Position numbers and translations under genes: made by a program. DNA of 30,034 nucleotides. It comes from Haplosporangium gracile. Lineage: Eukaryota > Mortierellomycota > Mortierellomycetes > Mortierellales > Mortierellaceae. Numbering within the stretch: position 1 is the first letter of the stretch; the number at the start of each line of letters is the position of its first letter. Shown here in pieces: positions 19,398 through 30,034 of this stretch. Location: the NCBI GenBank assembly GCA_015499985.1, contig JAAAUF010000512.1, positions 1-30,034 on the forward strand, read 5' to 3'. Under the pieces are notes generated by a model. That model did not search any database. It saw only the letters and a program-made list of their open reading frames with translations, and was not told the origin of the DNA.

Positions 19398-20981
19398 AAT
19401 GTTAGGTTGTTGAGGTTGTTGAGAATGTTGAGGGTGATTAATTATTAAAATGGTGCGTGTTGATAGGAATGGTAACGGGAGCAAAGAGACTATGAATGGA
19501 TGGGTAGTAATAAATAGCAATGATAAAAAAAAAAGGGAAGGAAGTGTAAATGGATATAACGAAGAGAAAAAAGGAAAATAAAAGAAAACGATGCCTTGTA
19601 CTTTTCTTTTGTTTGCGTGCTTGTGGTGATGGTCGCGATACGAATAACGGGCCAAGGAAGGGGCACAGTGGAAGTAGGAAAGAGAAGGAAGGGAGAAAGA
19701 GGGAGAAAGGAGTAAAAGTGCCGATGCGTTTGGACCACGGGCCAAGTCATGATTGTCCTTTCTTTTTCTCCTTTTCCTTTCTTATTCCGTCGTTCATACA
19801 GCCAATGGGCCATTCCTTGTTCTTGCACCTTGTCTCTTTTGCAACGCCTCAAAAAAGGCATAAGATACAGATGGTGTATGTGCATCGTGGCACGCCTGCC
19901 TGTCTGCTTTTGTTTCGTGTATTCAAACACACAAACAAACACATAACCACCTCCTCATTTTTTCATACCTCCTTCCCTCCCTCTCGCCTAAAAAATAATC
20001 ATGGTTGTTCATGGATGGAGGGAAGGGAAATAAGGGACACATACAGCTTCATTCTTTATTTCAGAGCATCAAGCAAGCCGTTAGTTACTTTTCTCAGCAT
20101 TCTTCTTTTTCTTTTTCTTTTCATCCCTTCTAAGGGGCTGAATCAAAAGACGAGATGCGGAGAGAGAAAAAGAAGGCAAAACAAGGCAAGGGGGGAATGC
20201 TGAGCAAATCCGGGATTGGATGAGCTGTTACGATTGATTGGGGATACTGAACTAACAAGCAGGCAAATACCGTAGGGCACTGATGCTTGGCACGGGTAAT
20301 AACACAAAGAAGAAGAGCGCGTTGTTGGTGGTGTCCGGCTTGATCCCTGGGTCAGATATTTTTTCTGTCTTTTTATTGATCAACGGGTTCTGTGTTCGGA
20401 ACTAAGGGGCTCCTTGTGAGAGAAGAGAGATCAAACGTGGTTACAAGTATCATGTCCATTTCATAATGGCCACAGTGAAACGAACACGCCGACAGTAGAA
20501 CTATGTATGTGTGAGTGTGTGTGTGCGTGTTGGGTGTTGTGCCTTGTGGATGTCGTATCCGTTTAGCCCTCGTCTGTGTATGTATATCCCTGAAACATAT
20601 GTGTGCTCGTCGTTTCGTGCGTGTCTTTGGGCGAAGCCTTTTTCCATATCTTTCTCTCCCATTGATTTGATGTCCTGAGATAAAAAGATTGCCAGAGCCT
20701 TCCGGACATGGAGCATAAGGGCAAATGAGGGGTCGTGGGGCTACGTAGTTGTATACAACAGAGAGTAATAAGTAATAACGACAAAGAGAAGGCTAGTATA
20801 AAAGGACCCTTCATTTTTTTTTTGTTAATCCGTATTTGCGCACACGCCATGTAAGCACTCACCCTACACACAACAACGTGCACAGCGAGGTCGTTCATTT
20901 GCTTGCAGTCCTCCCGTTCCCCTGTGCCTGTTCGTACCTTGTCTCGTATCTTGGAGACTTGAGAGGTTTGTAAACAAAAGC

Positions 20982-21020
20982 ATTGGCCAATAAGAAAGAG
21001 CGCAGCCCAGTCCAGCCAAT
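20982..21020. promoter_or_regulatory. CCAAT-box cluster with a palindromic ATTGGCCAAT
   Basis: ATTGGCCAAT at 20982-20991 is a perfect palindrome presenting CCAAT on both strands. A second CCAAT lies at 21016-21020 and an ATTGG at 21317-21321. These are candidate sites for the fungal CCAAT-binding (HAP/NF-Y) complex in the divergent promoter, closer to the bZIP gene. Binding is inferred. Confidence 0.4.
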
Positions 21021-21364
21021 CAGACACCTGCCGCGCGTTGCCGTCTCCCGATCAAGCAATTTCTTCTGATACCCCTCAATTTATTTCTGATATGGCAACG
21101 TGAAAGAGAGAGAACAACAACAGCAAAGAATAACAGCCAAACTCTTAAGATGATTAGGCACATGAACAGAAAAACGCTGGAGGGGATTAAACACATAACG
21201 GCGCAGTACACGCTCTGTGCAAACAACAAGAGAATAGAACTCAATTGATTGATACTCCCTCACCCTCCGGGCAAACACACACCCGGAACATACTACTGTA
21301 GTCCTCTGGTGATATGATTGGTTATGTTGCATCATCACCATTAACGGGTTGTTGGCCCTTTTTT

Positions 21365-21370
21365 TATATA
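21365..21370 (+). promoter_or_regulatory. TATATA element of the bZIP gene
   Basis: TATATA lies 195 bp before the start codon, directly upstream of a CT-rich stretch of about 110 bp. This is the usual arrangement of TATA, pyrimidine tract and start region in fungal genes. Confidence 0.4.
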
Positions 21371-21564
21371 TCCTTTCCGCCTCCCCCCTTTTTTTTTCTC
21401 ACTTCTCTTCTCTTCACTCTCATCGCCCTCCACCTTCACTCCTCTCCTCCTCTTCCTCTCTCTCTTCCTCTCTCTCTCTTCCAGCAGGCTGATCAAACTT
21501 TACATACCAATACTTGCTCCTTCCATTCCACTCTCATTCCTTCCTTCTTTCATACATCCCTACA

Positions 21565-23973
21565 ATGGACTTTTCGGGACACCACCAGGCGATTGACATG
21601 TCAAGTGCTGACTTGTTCGAATACCTCCTCAACACCGATAACGACGCCAACTTTGCCTCTCTCTTCCCTTCCGACTCCCTTCTTCCTTCCACCAATAACA
21701 ACACCTTCCCAACAGTAATGCCACCACAACCACAACACGTGCAACCGAGGCCAATAGCACCAGCAACAAGGCTCCTTCCAACGATATCATTCTCATATCG
21801 TCAAATATCTCCAAGTATGCCGCCTCCCTTCAATCCCACCTCTGTCGCAATAGCCCCTGCACCACAGCTACAACCAATAGCCCCTGCTGGTACTGGACGA
21901 ACTACAGCAGCAGCAGTACCCGTTCATATCAAGCCCATCCTGCCCAAGGCTGCATCCAAAGCAGCACCGTCAACTGCCTCTTGTATCGCTACTGCAACGG
22001 CAGTCCCCACTTCTGCCTCGGCCCTGATCGGCCCCGCTCTCTTTTCTTCTGGTAGCAGTGTGCACTCCTCGACATCGATACCTCCATCAGACGATATCTG
22101 GAAAGAACGGTTTCAGCAGCTACAGCAATTACAGCAGGCGCATCGACATAAGCAACACCAGCTCCTGTCCGCTGCTATCCTCGGCAGCCCCTCCCCCACT
22201 ACTCTTTTGCCCTCCTCCACTACTCTTTTACCCTCCTCCACCCCTGCTGCTGCTATGACTTCGTCTTCCAGCAGAGCCTTACAGTCTTCGTCATCGTCGG
22301 CGTCTCAGAGGGGCAGCTCCTCAGAAAGATCCGTCTCTCCTGAAAAGACGACGATAGACAAGTTACGGACAATCTACCCCTCCCCACCCATGAACGACGA
22401 TATGGCGATGGAGAGTGATTCTGAGGCTCGTTTTGGTCATGGGTCCGAGTTTGCCAAACCTACCGAGTCGCAGCTCAAGTTGATGACTAGTAAGGAGCGG
22501 CGGCAGCTTCGGAATAAATTGTCTGCCCGCAACTTTCGTGTCCGTCGCAAAGGTACCATTCTCTCCCTTCTCGCCTCAATGCGCCAACTTGCCCCTCGGA
22601 AAATATTTGTCAGCCACATTGTGACTTTTTTGCGCTAATCCACTTTGTATATGGACAATTAAATAATTTGCTTAGAGTACATTGACCACTTGGAGAACGA
22701 GGTCAAGGTCGCAAAGCAGGAGACGGCAGATATCCAACGCCGCCTGATCCAATCAGAACTGAACTGCCAGTTCCTGCGACAGGAACTTGAGGCGACTCGG
22801 TTGTCGCAGTCGCTCTTTGGTACTAGCAGTGACGGGCGCATGTCTAAGGAACATGCCAACCTCCTCGCAAGTCTCTTGAACCCTAACACCGAGACTTTCC
22901 CCACTGTCAGCAACACGGAGACTGTTCAGCTCTCGCAAGAGGCTGCCTTGGCATCTACTTCTTGGATGGATGCATCGCTTACGACTGCTCCAGGAGTCAG
23001 TGCGGGTGGAGAGCCATCATCAGCTGTGGGAGCAGGAGCAGGAGCAACAACTACACAGTCGACGGAGGAGGAAGGACAAATGTCTATGGAGCCGTTTGTG
23101 CCATTTGATGGCGATTGGTCAGGACTCCTCATTAACAGAGCCGAGGTCTCGGAACCAGTTGTCGATCCCAAGGGTACGACTGCATCAGCAGGAGAGACAG
23201 CAGAGGCACAGAGACCAGCGCATGAGCTCTTGGCTCGGTATGAAGCCCTCAAGCATGAAGCCGAGCATGACGCACAGATGCGTGCCGAGATCAAGGCCGA
23301 CACGGACAGACGCCTCCTCGCCCAGACATACATGATCATCCCCAAGAGCGGCGACAAGGATACTAACGTTATGTCGATCGAGGTCAAGCGTCGTTTGGAG
23401 GAAGACTCTGTCGTTCTCAAGTCATTGATCTACATGTTGATGGTCCAATTGACCGAATCCCTTTTCGAAGCCGCAACCTTGTCCAAGACGGATCTTGTCC
23501 GGATGTATCAATCCATGGACGAGCCCCTCCGCGCCAAAATGCTTGCCCAGTCCAAGGAGTGTACCACGACCAACAAGTTCGCAGAATGGCGGGAGGCATG
23601 GATCAAACGGTGTTGGCCTTCCTACTACAACAACCGTCGTCGTGTCGTAGAGTTGATTAACCGGTCGGGTATCTGCGATCCTTGTTATAGGGCCAAGGAG
23701 TTGAAGGAGAAGGAGATTGAAGAGATTGCGCGCAAGCTGGAGGAGGCTGTCAAGGACCAGACTGTGGGTGAGGTGTGTAAGCCAAACTTCCTTTACAGGA
23801 CGTTTGTGCCTGATAGGTTCAAGTGCCCCGGTGTGTTGGCGTATGAAAAGATGGAGGCTGAGGCCAAGGCTGCCGCCAAAGCTTCAATGATGAAGCAGGA
23901 GCAGGAGGCGTCGTTTGTGCGTGCCACTATGACTATGCCCATGCCTGTTGCCACTAGTGTTGCCTGCGCGTAA
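21565..23973 (+). CDS. bZIP transcription factor, 2 exons, 761 aa
   Basis: Exons 21565-22552 and 22676-23973, intron 22553-22675 (GTACCA...TTAG), phase 1. Joining restores the classic basic region SKERRQLRNKLSARNFRVRR (309-328) with the invariant N317-x7-R325, followed by KEYIDHLENEV and a coiled coil to about residue 378 (L335, I349, L353, L358, L363, L367). It should act in the nucleus as a DNA-binding dimer. The N-terminal 300 residues are Pro/Ser/Ala-rich with short Gln runs, typical of activation regions. The C-terminal half (about 510-740) is an ordered, charged helical domain (HELLARYEALKHEAEHDAQ, SLIYMLMVQLTESLFEAA, FAEWREAWIKRCWPSYYNNR) that I cannot name. The start follows a CT-rich leader and no better ATG precedes MDFSGHH. 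The basic-region match is strong; pathway and targets are unknown. Confidence 0.92.
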
Positions 23974-23989
23974 ACAACTATTCACTGCG

Positions 23990-23995
23990 AATAAA
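23990..23995 (+). terminator. AATAAA polyadenylation signal of the bZIP gene
   Basis: AATAAA sits 17 bp after the stop codon, followed by a T-rich stretch at 24017-24032. Canonical positioning for 3' end processing, though short. Further T-rich tracts up to 24090 could hold alternative sites. Confidence 0.45.
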
Positions 23996-24250
23996 TACTC
24001 ATCTTTGTGTAAGCCTTTTTTTTTTTTTTTTCCTGTTACAACACGGCGTCTCCTGTGCTTTTTTTTTCATTTTCTATATCAATTTTTTTTTATCGAAGCG
24101 TAGGGAAGCACCGCCGTAGCAAACTCATAACCAATTCATATCCAGTGAAGAGGAAAAAAAGGTTTCTTCAAAAGTCAAAAGAACGTAAACAGTGCAAACG
24201 TTAAAAAACATCATTTTTTTCCCTCGCTTCTTCTTTACACTCTCCACCCT

Positions 24251-24587
24251 CTAGCAGCCTGCAAAACTATCATCCCCTCGTTCAGACCGGACGAGGCTAA
24301 TTGCAATGGCTATTCCTATACGGAGGATGGGATCGTTACTTCGTTGATATATGGTGTGTACAACCAGGAGGAGTGTATGAAGAGGCAAAAAAGTTGGAAA
24401 GGGCGAGCCGTGGAGATGTGGTAGCGAGGAAAGATGGGATGGGATGTGGAGGGACGAGGGTTTGTGTGTATGTAGTCCCTGTGGAGTTGCTTTTAAGCCT
24501 GTACCTCTTGGGGCGGTTTGGGTGGAGGAGAAGGTGGAAGTTGCGGTTATGGTTGACAATCGGGATGTCTCGATGATTGTGTTGTGA
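24251..24587 (+). pseudogene. 5'-truncated, frameshifted remnant of a cysteine-rich secreted protein
   Basis: From 24251 one frame reads AACKTIIPSFRPDEANCNGY then YGVYNQEECMKRQKSW, stopping at TAG 24422-24424. A shifted frame then gives DEGLCVCSPCGVAFKPVPLG and ends at TGA 24585-24587. The same order of motifs appears in the neighbouring locus at 25040-25568 (CRQLIPISK, YGQAACEKE, GGLCKCTPCGIAFKP), so this is a tandem relative. No signal peptide or start codon is visible upstream. TCTAG at 24249-24253 could be an intron acceptor, so a missing 5' exon cannot be excluded. Confidence 0.5.
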
Positions 24588-25039
24588 TTGCAGCTAGCTT
24601 TTTTTTTTTTTTCCCCTTCTTTTCGCGTTGAATCTATAATCCTTTCATTTTTTTTTTTTACCACACTCAGTATAACTTTTTCATCAACAAATTCCACCGC
24701 CTACCTTTTTCAACAGGAGAGAGAGAAAGGTTGGGCGAGCAAAACGCAAAACAGGTTCGTTCTTTTGTGTACTTTGATGAAAAGGGTATTTGTATGTGTG
24801 TATGCAAGAAGCGGAAGAAAGAGCAAAGAGAAAAAGAAAAAAAAAGAAAGAGAGAGAAGAGGAGAAGGAGATCCTTTGTATATGACTGACGACAATCCTT
24901 TTTTCGCTCGAACCATATCGCCCTTTTCTCGGATTTAAATAAATAAATGAAGCATTTCAACTTTTTGTAGTCAAAAACATCACTATAACACACTACCATA
25001 GCAAATCCATTGTACAACAAGAACAACAGTTACAAAACA

Positions 25040-25568
25040 ATGCACCCAAAACTATCATCGCCACTCTTCTGGGGTCTTCTTTTCCTCTTCTTCTGCCTCC
25101 TATTCTTCACAACAACCCTCCACCCCACCATGGCCCAGCCACAATCCCAACAAGACCAAGACCAAGACTTCCAAGAATGCAACGTGATCGACTGCCCACG
25201 TCCACCTCTCGCCGACAACATATGCACCTTCGTCAACAACGAGCACCAATGCTCACAACATCCGTCCTCGACAACAGCAAGGAAAAGCGCGACAAAAACC
25301 TCTGTCGTCAACTCATTCCCATCTCAAAAGCTGGCCCTGGCAAGGGTGCAGCACTCTCCGCTGCAAAGACACATTTCTCCAGGTCATTCGGGATCCCTTT
25401 TTGTATTTGCGATATGGACAAGCTGCTTGTGAGAAGGAACACGGCCAAGAGCCTTACGAATCTGATGGTGGTGGAGAAGGAAAGGAGGGTGGTAATGGTG
25501 GGTTGTGTAAATGTACGCCTTGTGGGATTGCGTTCAAGCCCATGGCGGTGGTAGCTATGGATGGATAG
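25040..25568 (+). pseudogene. Small secreted cysteine-rich protein, apparently frameshifted
   Basis: ATG 25040 opens a clear signal peptide (MHPKLSSPLFWGLLFLFF..., about 32 residues ending near TMAQ), then ECNVIDCPRPPLADNICTFV and EHQC. That frame continues without similarity to TGA at 25430-25432 (130 aa). The conserved parts lie in other frames: NLCRQLIPISKAGPG in the second, then GCSTLRCKDTF, YGQAACEKE and LCKCTPCGIAFKP in the third, which ends at TAG 25566-25568. No GTAAGT- or GTATGT-like donor lies between 25225 and 25400 to join them, so two small indels are more likely than introns, or the sequence has errors. An intact form would be an extracellular protein with at least nine cysteines. 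It may still express the 130-residue product. Function unknown. Confidence 0.5.
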
Positions 25569-25752
25569 CCATTCCTGCGTATGTCGAAGCAGCTAGGATA
25601 GTTTTTGAGATACAAATACAAGGGGTTTATTTTTTGTCTATGGTAGTGGTAGTACTAATTGGTGACCTATGATACATAATAAAAAAATTAGAGCAAAACA
25701 AATCGAGAGAAATAAAAGGGAGAAAAAACTGTCGCCAAATTTAAAAGCATAT

Positions 25753-28700
25753 CTATACACCCTCCATCCCAGCAGCAGCAGCACTCGTCACAGCATCCAA
25801 AGCGCCTGCGCTCGCACCTGTGGGTGTTTTAGTAGAGAGCATCTCCCCATATTGATCCTGTCCTCCAGATCCAAGAGCATCCTCACCATTGCCAATAGTA
25901 GCAACTGCAGGAGGAGGACTCGTAGAAGACCGACCCAACAACTGCGACAATCCAGAGAGCATCAGTGGTCCTTGTTTGGATCCAACAGAGGATCCTGTTC
26001 CAGTTGTCGTATTAAAGGGAAGTGGGATGGGGATGGGAGATAAGAGACCCTCACTGTTTGCATCGCCAGCCTTGGGAGAAGATGTCACGGATGAAGACGA
26101 AGACGATGGAACAGTTGTTGTCTGGATTTGTCCTGTTACGGTTGAGGCAGAAACAGCAGTGGAAATGGAGTTGTTGTTGCCTGTAAAAGTCGACTCGTTG
26201 GCACTACTGGGTCGAAGCACAGGTGGAGGAGTCTTGGCCAACAATCCAGATCGGACTGCCCACCTGGCATCTACCTGCTCCATTTCCGTGTCACTGGTCA
26301 GCATGGGCACGTTGAAAGGCTTTAAGGGTGAGACCTGAAGTCGAAGCAGCGACTGAGATTGAGAGAGAGGTGAACTCGAAAGCTGAGGGGCATGCATCAC
26401 ATTCGTCGTGGTCGGAGTTGTAGTCGCCATGGCTGTAGTCGAGCGAGTGGGTGTAGTTGCAATCGTCTTCACAGGTCCTCCTTGTGAAGCGGTAGACTGT
26501 GCGGGCTGATGGTAAGAGATGGTATTGGCTTTGGTAGGGATAGGGATGGGTGCACTGGGAGTACTAGAAGTTGCACCAGTAATGGCTGTGATGCTATTGC
26601 TGTTGTTGCTCCCGTTCTGATTGCGTCGAAAGAATCGTCGTTTTGTTGTCGTGGTCATCAAAGTCGCTGCAGAAGAGTTCAAAACTGACGCAGTATCTCC
26701 TGACAGCAGAGGGACCGATGCCGTTGACATTGCGGTTCCTTGGGTATATGTAGAGCCAGAGGAAGAGTTGACAGGGACGCGCTTGCCAAAGAGACCTCGT
26801 CGTTTCATCTGAGGACTCGTCTCGGTTGACGTGACCGCGATACCGTCCTGAAGTGCAGGGGAAGAGCGATCCAAATGCGCAGCAGACGATGATTGTTGTG
26901 AGTAATGGTGCAGGTTGCTGTTGCTGATATGCGACATGCTGGAAGAGTGCGTCCGATGATGTTCTCCGCTCGCGCTGTGGCTGTGTCCGTGGTGGCTAGA
27001 GGCGATGTTGCTGTTGTTGTTGCCGCCGCGCTTGAAAATACTTCCGGCCCACTGTTTGGCCCAACCGACTCGCTGTCGAACAGCTCGCTTGGCCATGTTG
27101 ACATTCATCCGCCCAGAGTTCTTCATCAGGAACAACATCGCACAGTTGCTTGCGAACAAGACCAAGATGAAAAAGTCGAAACTGCAGTACCGAACCACCA
27201 ACGTGTAAGCCGTCAACATCATCAGCGTCTTACGTCTCTGTCGCACAAACGACGTTTCGCGCACCACTATATGGGTTGTAAAAAAAAAACGTTGTTAGAT
27301 TTTAATCCACTAAAGCGGTTCGTTCAAAGCGAAAACAAAAAGGAAACTTACAGGTAAGAGTCATTTTGTTGCCGTTTTTGGGATCGGGTTCAGGATAGGT
27401 TAAGAGAGCAATAAACTGGAAAGGAATGTCGAGCCAAGGATTGGGCTTGTTGTCCTTGTCCTGACTCTTGGGCTGTGTTACGGTGTCAGGCCCTTCGATC
27501 CAGTTGACGAGCGCGTCCAAAAAGGGAGAGTCTGTCAACCAATTCCATGATCCAGTAACGGCCTCCAAACCACCATCGATCGAAGTACCATCTCCAAGTG
27601 TCCGTGCATCCGCAGCCACCGACATCCCGGTTGTTGCTCTTCGCCCTCCTGAAGCAACAGCTCCTGGATACGTTTGTTGTCGCAGCTGCCCGGTCGATCG
27701 CATGTAATAATCCAACCCCAGGACTGACTTGGACTCTTCCAGAAGATCGCCATCGACGATCACCATATCGTCAGAGCTCTCAGACGACAGCTCCTCTGGG
27801 CTTACTTCTGGCGTAGGCAAACTAGGATGAAGAGAAGCGCCCTGTGCCTCCCGACTATCCTGTGTTGGAACTATTATAGGTTGAGGGCGTTTGGTGTTCC
27901 TGATGCCCTGGTCTCGTAATGCCATTGATGATTGCGATCGAACTTTGAGTGGTTCGTGTGAGATCTCTTGGGGTTCAGTCGTGAAAGAGGGTTGATGTTG
28001 ATGGTGACGATGATATTCAGAGGCAGCAGAGGCGGGTCGGATGGGTGGACTGGACAGTGGATGCAAGAGTAAGGCTGCGGCGTTGGACTTTGATCGAGGT
28101 CGAGTTACTGTTACAGCTCTTGAGGTATTATGCAGGGAATTGGTAGAGTTGCGAGGAAGGAGCCCGAAACTGTGAAGGTGGTGGTGAATTGCGGATGCGT
28201 TGGCGAGGTCTTCGAGAGAGATGGCTCTGCGCAGAGGGGGCTGTGTTTTGTTTTCGGTCGAATAAGGCTCGATGATCTCCCCATGAGAGAGGAAGGAGGA
28301 GTCAGACAGGTATCCGTCTGCGTCGTGCGGGTGGCCGAGGTCGAGGTGGTTGTCGAGGTGATCCTGGTCGTCGTCCTGTTGTAGCAATCTGTCCTCTGGA
28401 GGTGATATCGCTAACTGTTCAATGAAGGGAGAAAAACGGAGAGCAAGAGAGGAGCGTGAGGGTTGTTAGTGAGAGCGGATGAAGTGACAAAGCAAAGAAT
28501 GTTGAGTGAGTAGAAAGTAAGAGAAGGAAAAAAAAAAAGAGAGATGATGACAGTGACAATGACAACTACAGAGAGGAATAAGAGATAGGAATGGCTTTAT
28601 TTGTGCCAAGAATATAAAAGAAACAAACTGCGGACGGCGAACCATGGGCAAATCCTCATCCCAACTATGCCAACTAGTTGCTTTGTCCTTTCTCCTTCTC

Positions 28701-29470
28701 TCTCGTTCCGCCTCGCAAATAGACTCCAGGACACATACAGGTACCCACTCTTTTTCTTACGTTGGACACACAGCCATAGCATGAGAAAATAATAAAAGGG
28801 ACCAGAGTAATTCGGCATCACGGATATCGGCCCACCCTCACTTTGTCACTTCATTTTTTTTTTTTCAGGAGACAACGCAAAGAGTGTGAAGGTAATAAAC
28901 TCAAAAAGAATGGGGCAATTGAGAAGAGTAATGAAATAAAAGAATAAAGACGCAGGAGGTGTGTGTCTCTTGTCTGTTTGTTTTTGTTTTTTGTTCTTGT
29001 TATTTGCCCTGGGACAGGAAGATAGTCCTTTTTCAACTGAGCTACCCAACCATTGATCGCCCAGATCCGATCCGAAGACAGATTCTCATCCTTCGCAGTC
29101 TCTCTCTCTTTTGCTGTTGTCATTGCCTGTATTTGCTCTCTTTTTTTCTTTTCTTTTTTGTCTTCTTACGTGTAAATTATTGTAAATTGTTCGATTTGTC
29201 CCCACCAAATGAATGTTTTGCCGTAGTAAAGATTCCCATCATTCCCACCCGCATAACTCTTTAGTTCTTGCTATTTGTCCTGGTGTTGCCTGTCTGCACA
29301 TTATTTTCTGTACAAAAGTAATTTACTTACGGCGCTGTGATGCTGAAAGGTCGACTTGAGCCAGGTCGAGATCTTTTTAGAGGTGATCTTTCCCTGGATA
29401 GTGACCTTGGCCATCCTGGATAAGAACTCCAGTTCTTCTTGTAGCACTTCTTCTGAATCTCCCTCAGCAA
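25753..29470 (-). CDS. Unrecognised membrane protein, 5'-partial, 3 visible exons, 904 aa seen
   Basis: Exons 29470-29331, 28414-27352 and 27266-25753, with GT-AG introns of 916 and 85 bp. The first visible exon begins two bases into a codon, so more exons lie beyond the window. It encodes EELEFLSRMAKVTIQGKI and KKISTWLKSTFQHHS. After a long polar, His/Ser-rich stretch comes a conserved-looking block (WNWLTDSPFLDALVNWIEG, NPWLDIPFQFIALLTYPEP, LVRETSFVRQRRKTL) split by intron 2. A hydrophobic stretch follows (MMLTAYTLVVRYCSFDFFIL to CAMLFLM), one long or two short membrane segments, and then KRAVRQRVGWAKQWAGSIFK. The rest is Ser/Thr-rich and probably disordered. I do not recognise the family. 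The block before and after the membrane segment is likely the functional part. Confidence 0.75.
28415..29330 (-). other. Long 916-bp intron of the membrane-protein gene
   Basis: Bounded by GTAAGT at 29330-29325 and CAG at 28417-28415, with matching phase. It is about ten times the other intron in this gene. Inside, a minus-strand frame (29123-29013) reads ENLSSDRIWAINGWVAQLKK, which could be a skipped exon, but no clean splice pair was found. An alternative is that exons 29470-29331 and 28414 on belong to different genes, although the phase match argues against this. Confidence 0.45.
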
Positions 29471-30034
29471 CTAATGAATGATTTCATGAGAAAAAATAGA
29501 AGGTTAAAGAGGTAAGTAGGTAAGCATGTGCGTGCGCGTGTGCATGCGTGTGGGTAAATACATGCGGGATATGAGTATGAAGAGGTAGGGGGTATGGGAG
29601 AATGCAGATTGGTTTTCTGGTTGTTCTACAGCAATTATAATTGATCGAGGCACAAAGTGCAGCAGGCGGCATATGATAATAAAGTGCCACGAAGAAGAAA
29701 GTACCAAATGCACACCGCGTGAGAATTGGGCGAGTGGGAGTGGGGTGAGGAGGATAAACAGTTTTGGCAGCAGCCTAGCTGAGAATAGTGGGGTGAGGAG
29801 AAGAGTGACAAGTGGCATGTTGTGGAGGTGGAGGGGGTAGAAGAAGAACAAGAAGAAGCATGAGAGACGCGAGAGCATCCATCCTTCTTGTCTTCCGCGG
29901 ATAGCACGGAAAGGAGAAAGAAAGAGAGCGAAAAGGAAAAATAAGAGAGCACTCAAAAAATAGGTTTAGTGTATTTGCGTGTTCCCTCTTTTCAATCGAA
30001 GAGACAGATCGAGAAGGACGAGCTGGGGGGGGGG
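29471..30034. other. Right-edge region, probably intronic
   Basis: No exon recognised. CATTAG precedes the first visible exon of the minus-strand gene, so this should be its upstream intron. It contains a TG/CG-rich purine-pyrimidine alternation at 29524-29551 and long purine-rich tracts. The window ends in ten consecutive G (30025-30034), which may mark a contig edge. Confidence 0.4.

Larger units (their letters stand above)
19398..21564. other. 2.2-kb divergent intergenic region between the SANT and bZIP genes
   Basis: No gene is supported. A 217-codon plus frame (19550-20203) and a 154-codon minus frame (20563-21027) have low-complexity, Phe/Lys/Arg-rich translations and no domains. A TG/GT-rich microsatellite lies at 20511-20530. 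The 300 bp before the bZIP start contain a TATA sequence followed by a long CT-rich tract (21371-21483), typical of a fungal transcription start region. The sequence CTTCCAGCAG at 21479-21488 could be a leader-intron acceptor, but no clear donor was found. The length is large for this gene density, so long upstream regulation or an undetected non-coding RNA is possible. Confidence 0.45.

Noticed and set aside
19550..20203. 217-codon plus-strand frame in the divergent spacer
   Set aside because: Lys/Arg- and Phe-rich low-complexity translation, no family resemblance, and no clear promoter.
20563..21027. 154-codon minus-strand frame with a hydrophobic middle
   Set aside because: Covers the CCAAT-rich promoter of the bZIP gene, has no recognisable domain and no introns or leader. 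Left unannotated.
24251..24697. 148-codon minus-strand frame
   Set aside because: Antisense to the cysteine-rich remnant, whose motifs match the neighbouring plus-strand locus.
28597..28821. Short open frames on both strands near 28600-28820
   Set aside because: Inside an intron of the membrane-protein gene, low complexity, no domain.
29031..29052. Minus strand reads GGTTGGGTAGCTCAGTTG, like the 5' end and A box of a tRNA
   Set aside because: No TTCGA B box, no matching anticodon or T arms, and no 3' acceptor complement follow. Treated as chance inside an intron.

Overview
The window looks like nuclear DNA of a filamentous fungus, most likely an early-diverging Mucoromycota lineage of the Mortierella type. 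This rests on short GT-AG introns (mostly 85-200 bp), pyrimidine-rich leaders, homopolymer-rich spacers, a fungal bZIP factor, and F-box/leucine-rich and FLCEC-motif proteins that I associate with Mortierellaceae. The assignment is inference; no rRNA, tRNA or mitochondrial marker is present.

Layout. 1-1061: no gene I can support. 1062-2828 (-): three-exon PAP2-type lipid phosphatase with all three catalytic motifs. 3986-6720 (-): seven-exon AAA+ / magnesium-chelatase-like protein with a Walker-B-like strand but no visible Walker A. 6916-8744 (-): F-box/leucine-rich pseudogene with one frameshift and six premature stops. 8789-16604 (-): a tandem family of large modular leucine-rich proteins. 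The middle copy (10624-14040) is intact. The copy on its 3' side (8789-9905) has lost both ends and carries stops. The copy on its 5' side (15575-16604) has lost its middle and carries stops. A roughly 280-300 bp repeat lies upstream of two of the copies. 17271-19397 (-): intron-less protein with four Myb/SANT-like repeats. 21565-23973 (+): bZIP transcription factor, divergent from the SANT gene across a 2.2 kb shared spacer. 24251-25568 (+): two tandem remnants of a small cysteine-rich secreted protein. 25753-29470 (-): unrecognised membrane protein whose 5' part lies beyond the right edge.

Working together. The two regulator genes share a spacer but nothing shows they act together. PAP2, the AAA+ protein and the membrane protein look like ordinary housekeeping or membrane genes. 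The unusual part is 6.9-16.6 kb, an accessory-gene nursery with duplication, gene-conversion-like patches, deletion and nonsense decay around one surviving member. No mobile element, CRISPR array or defence operon was recognised. The best candidate for undescribed biology is the surviving 1098-residue protein and its family.
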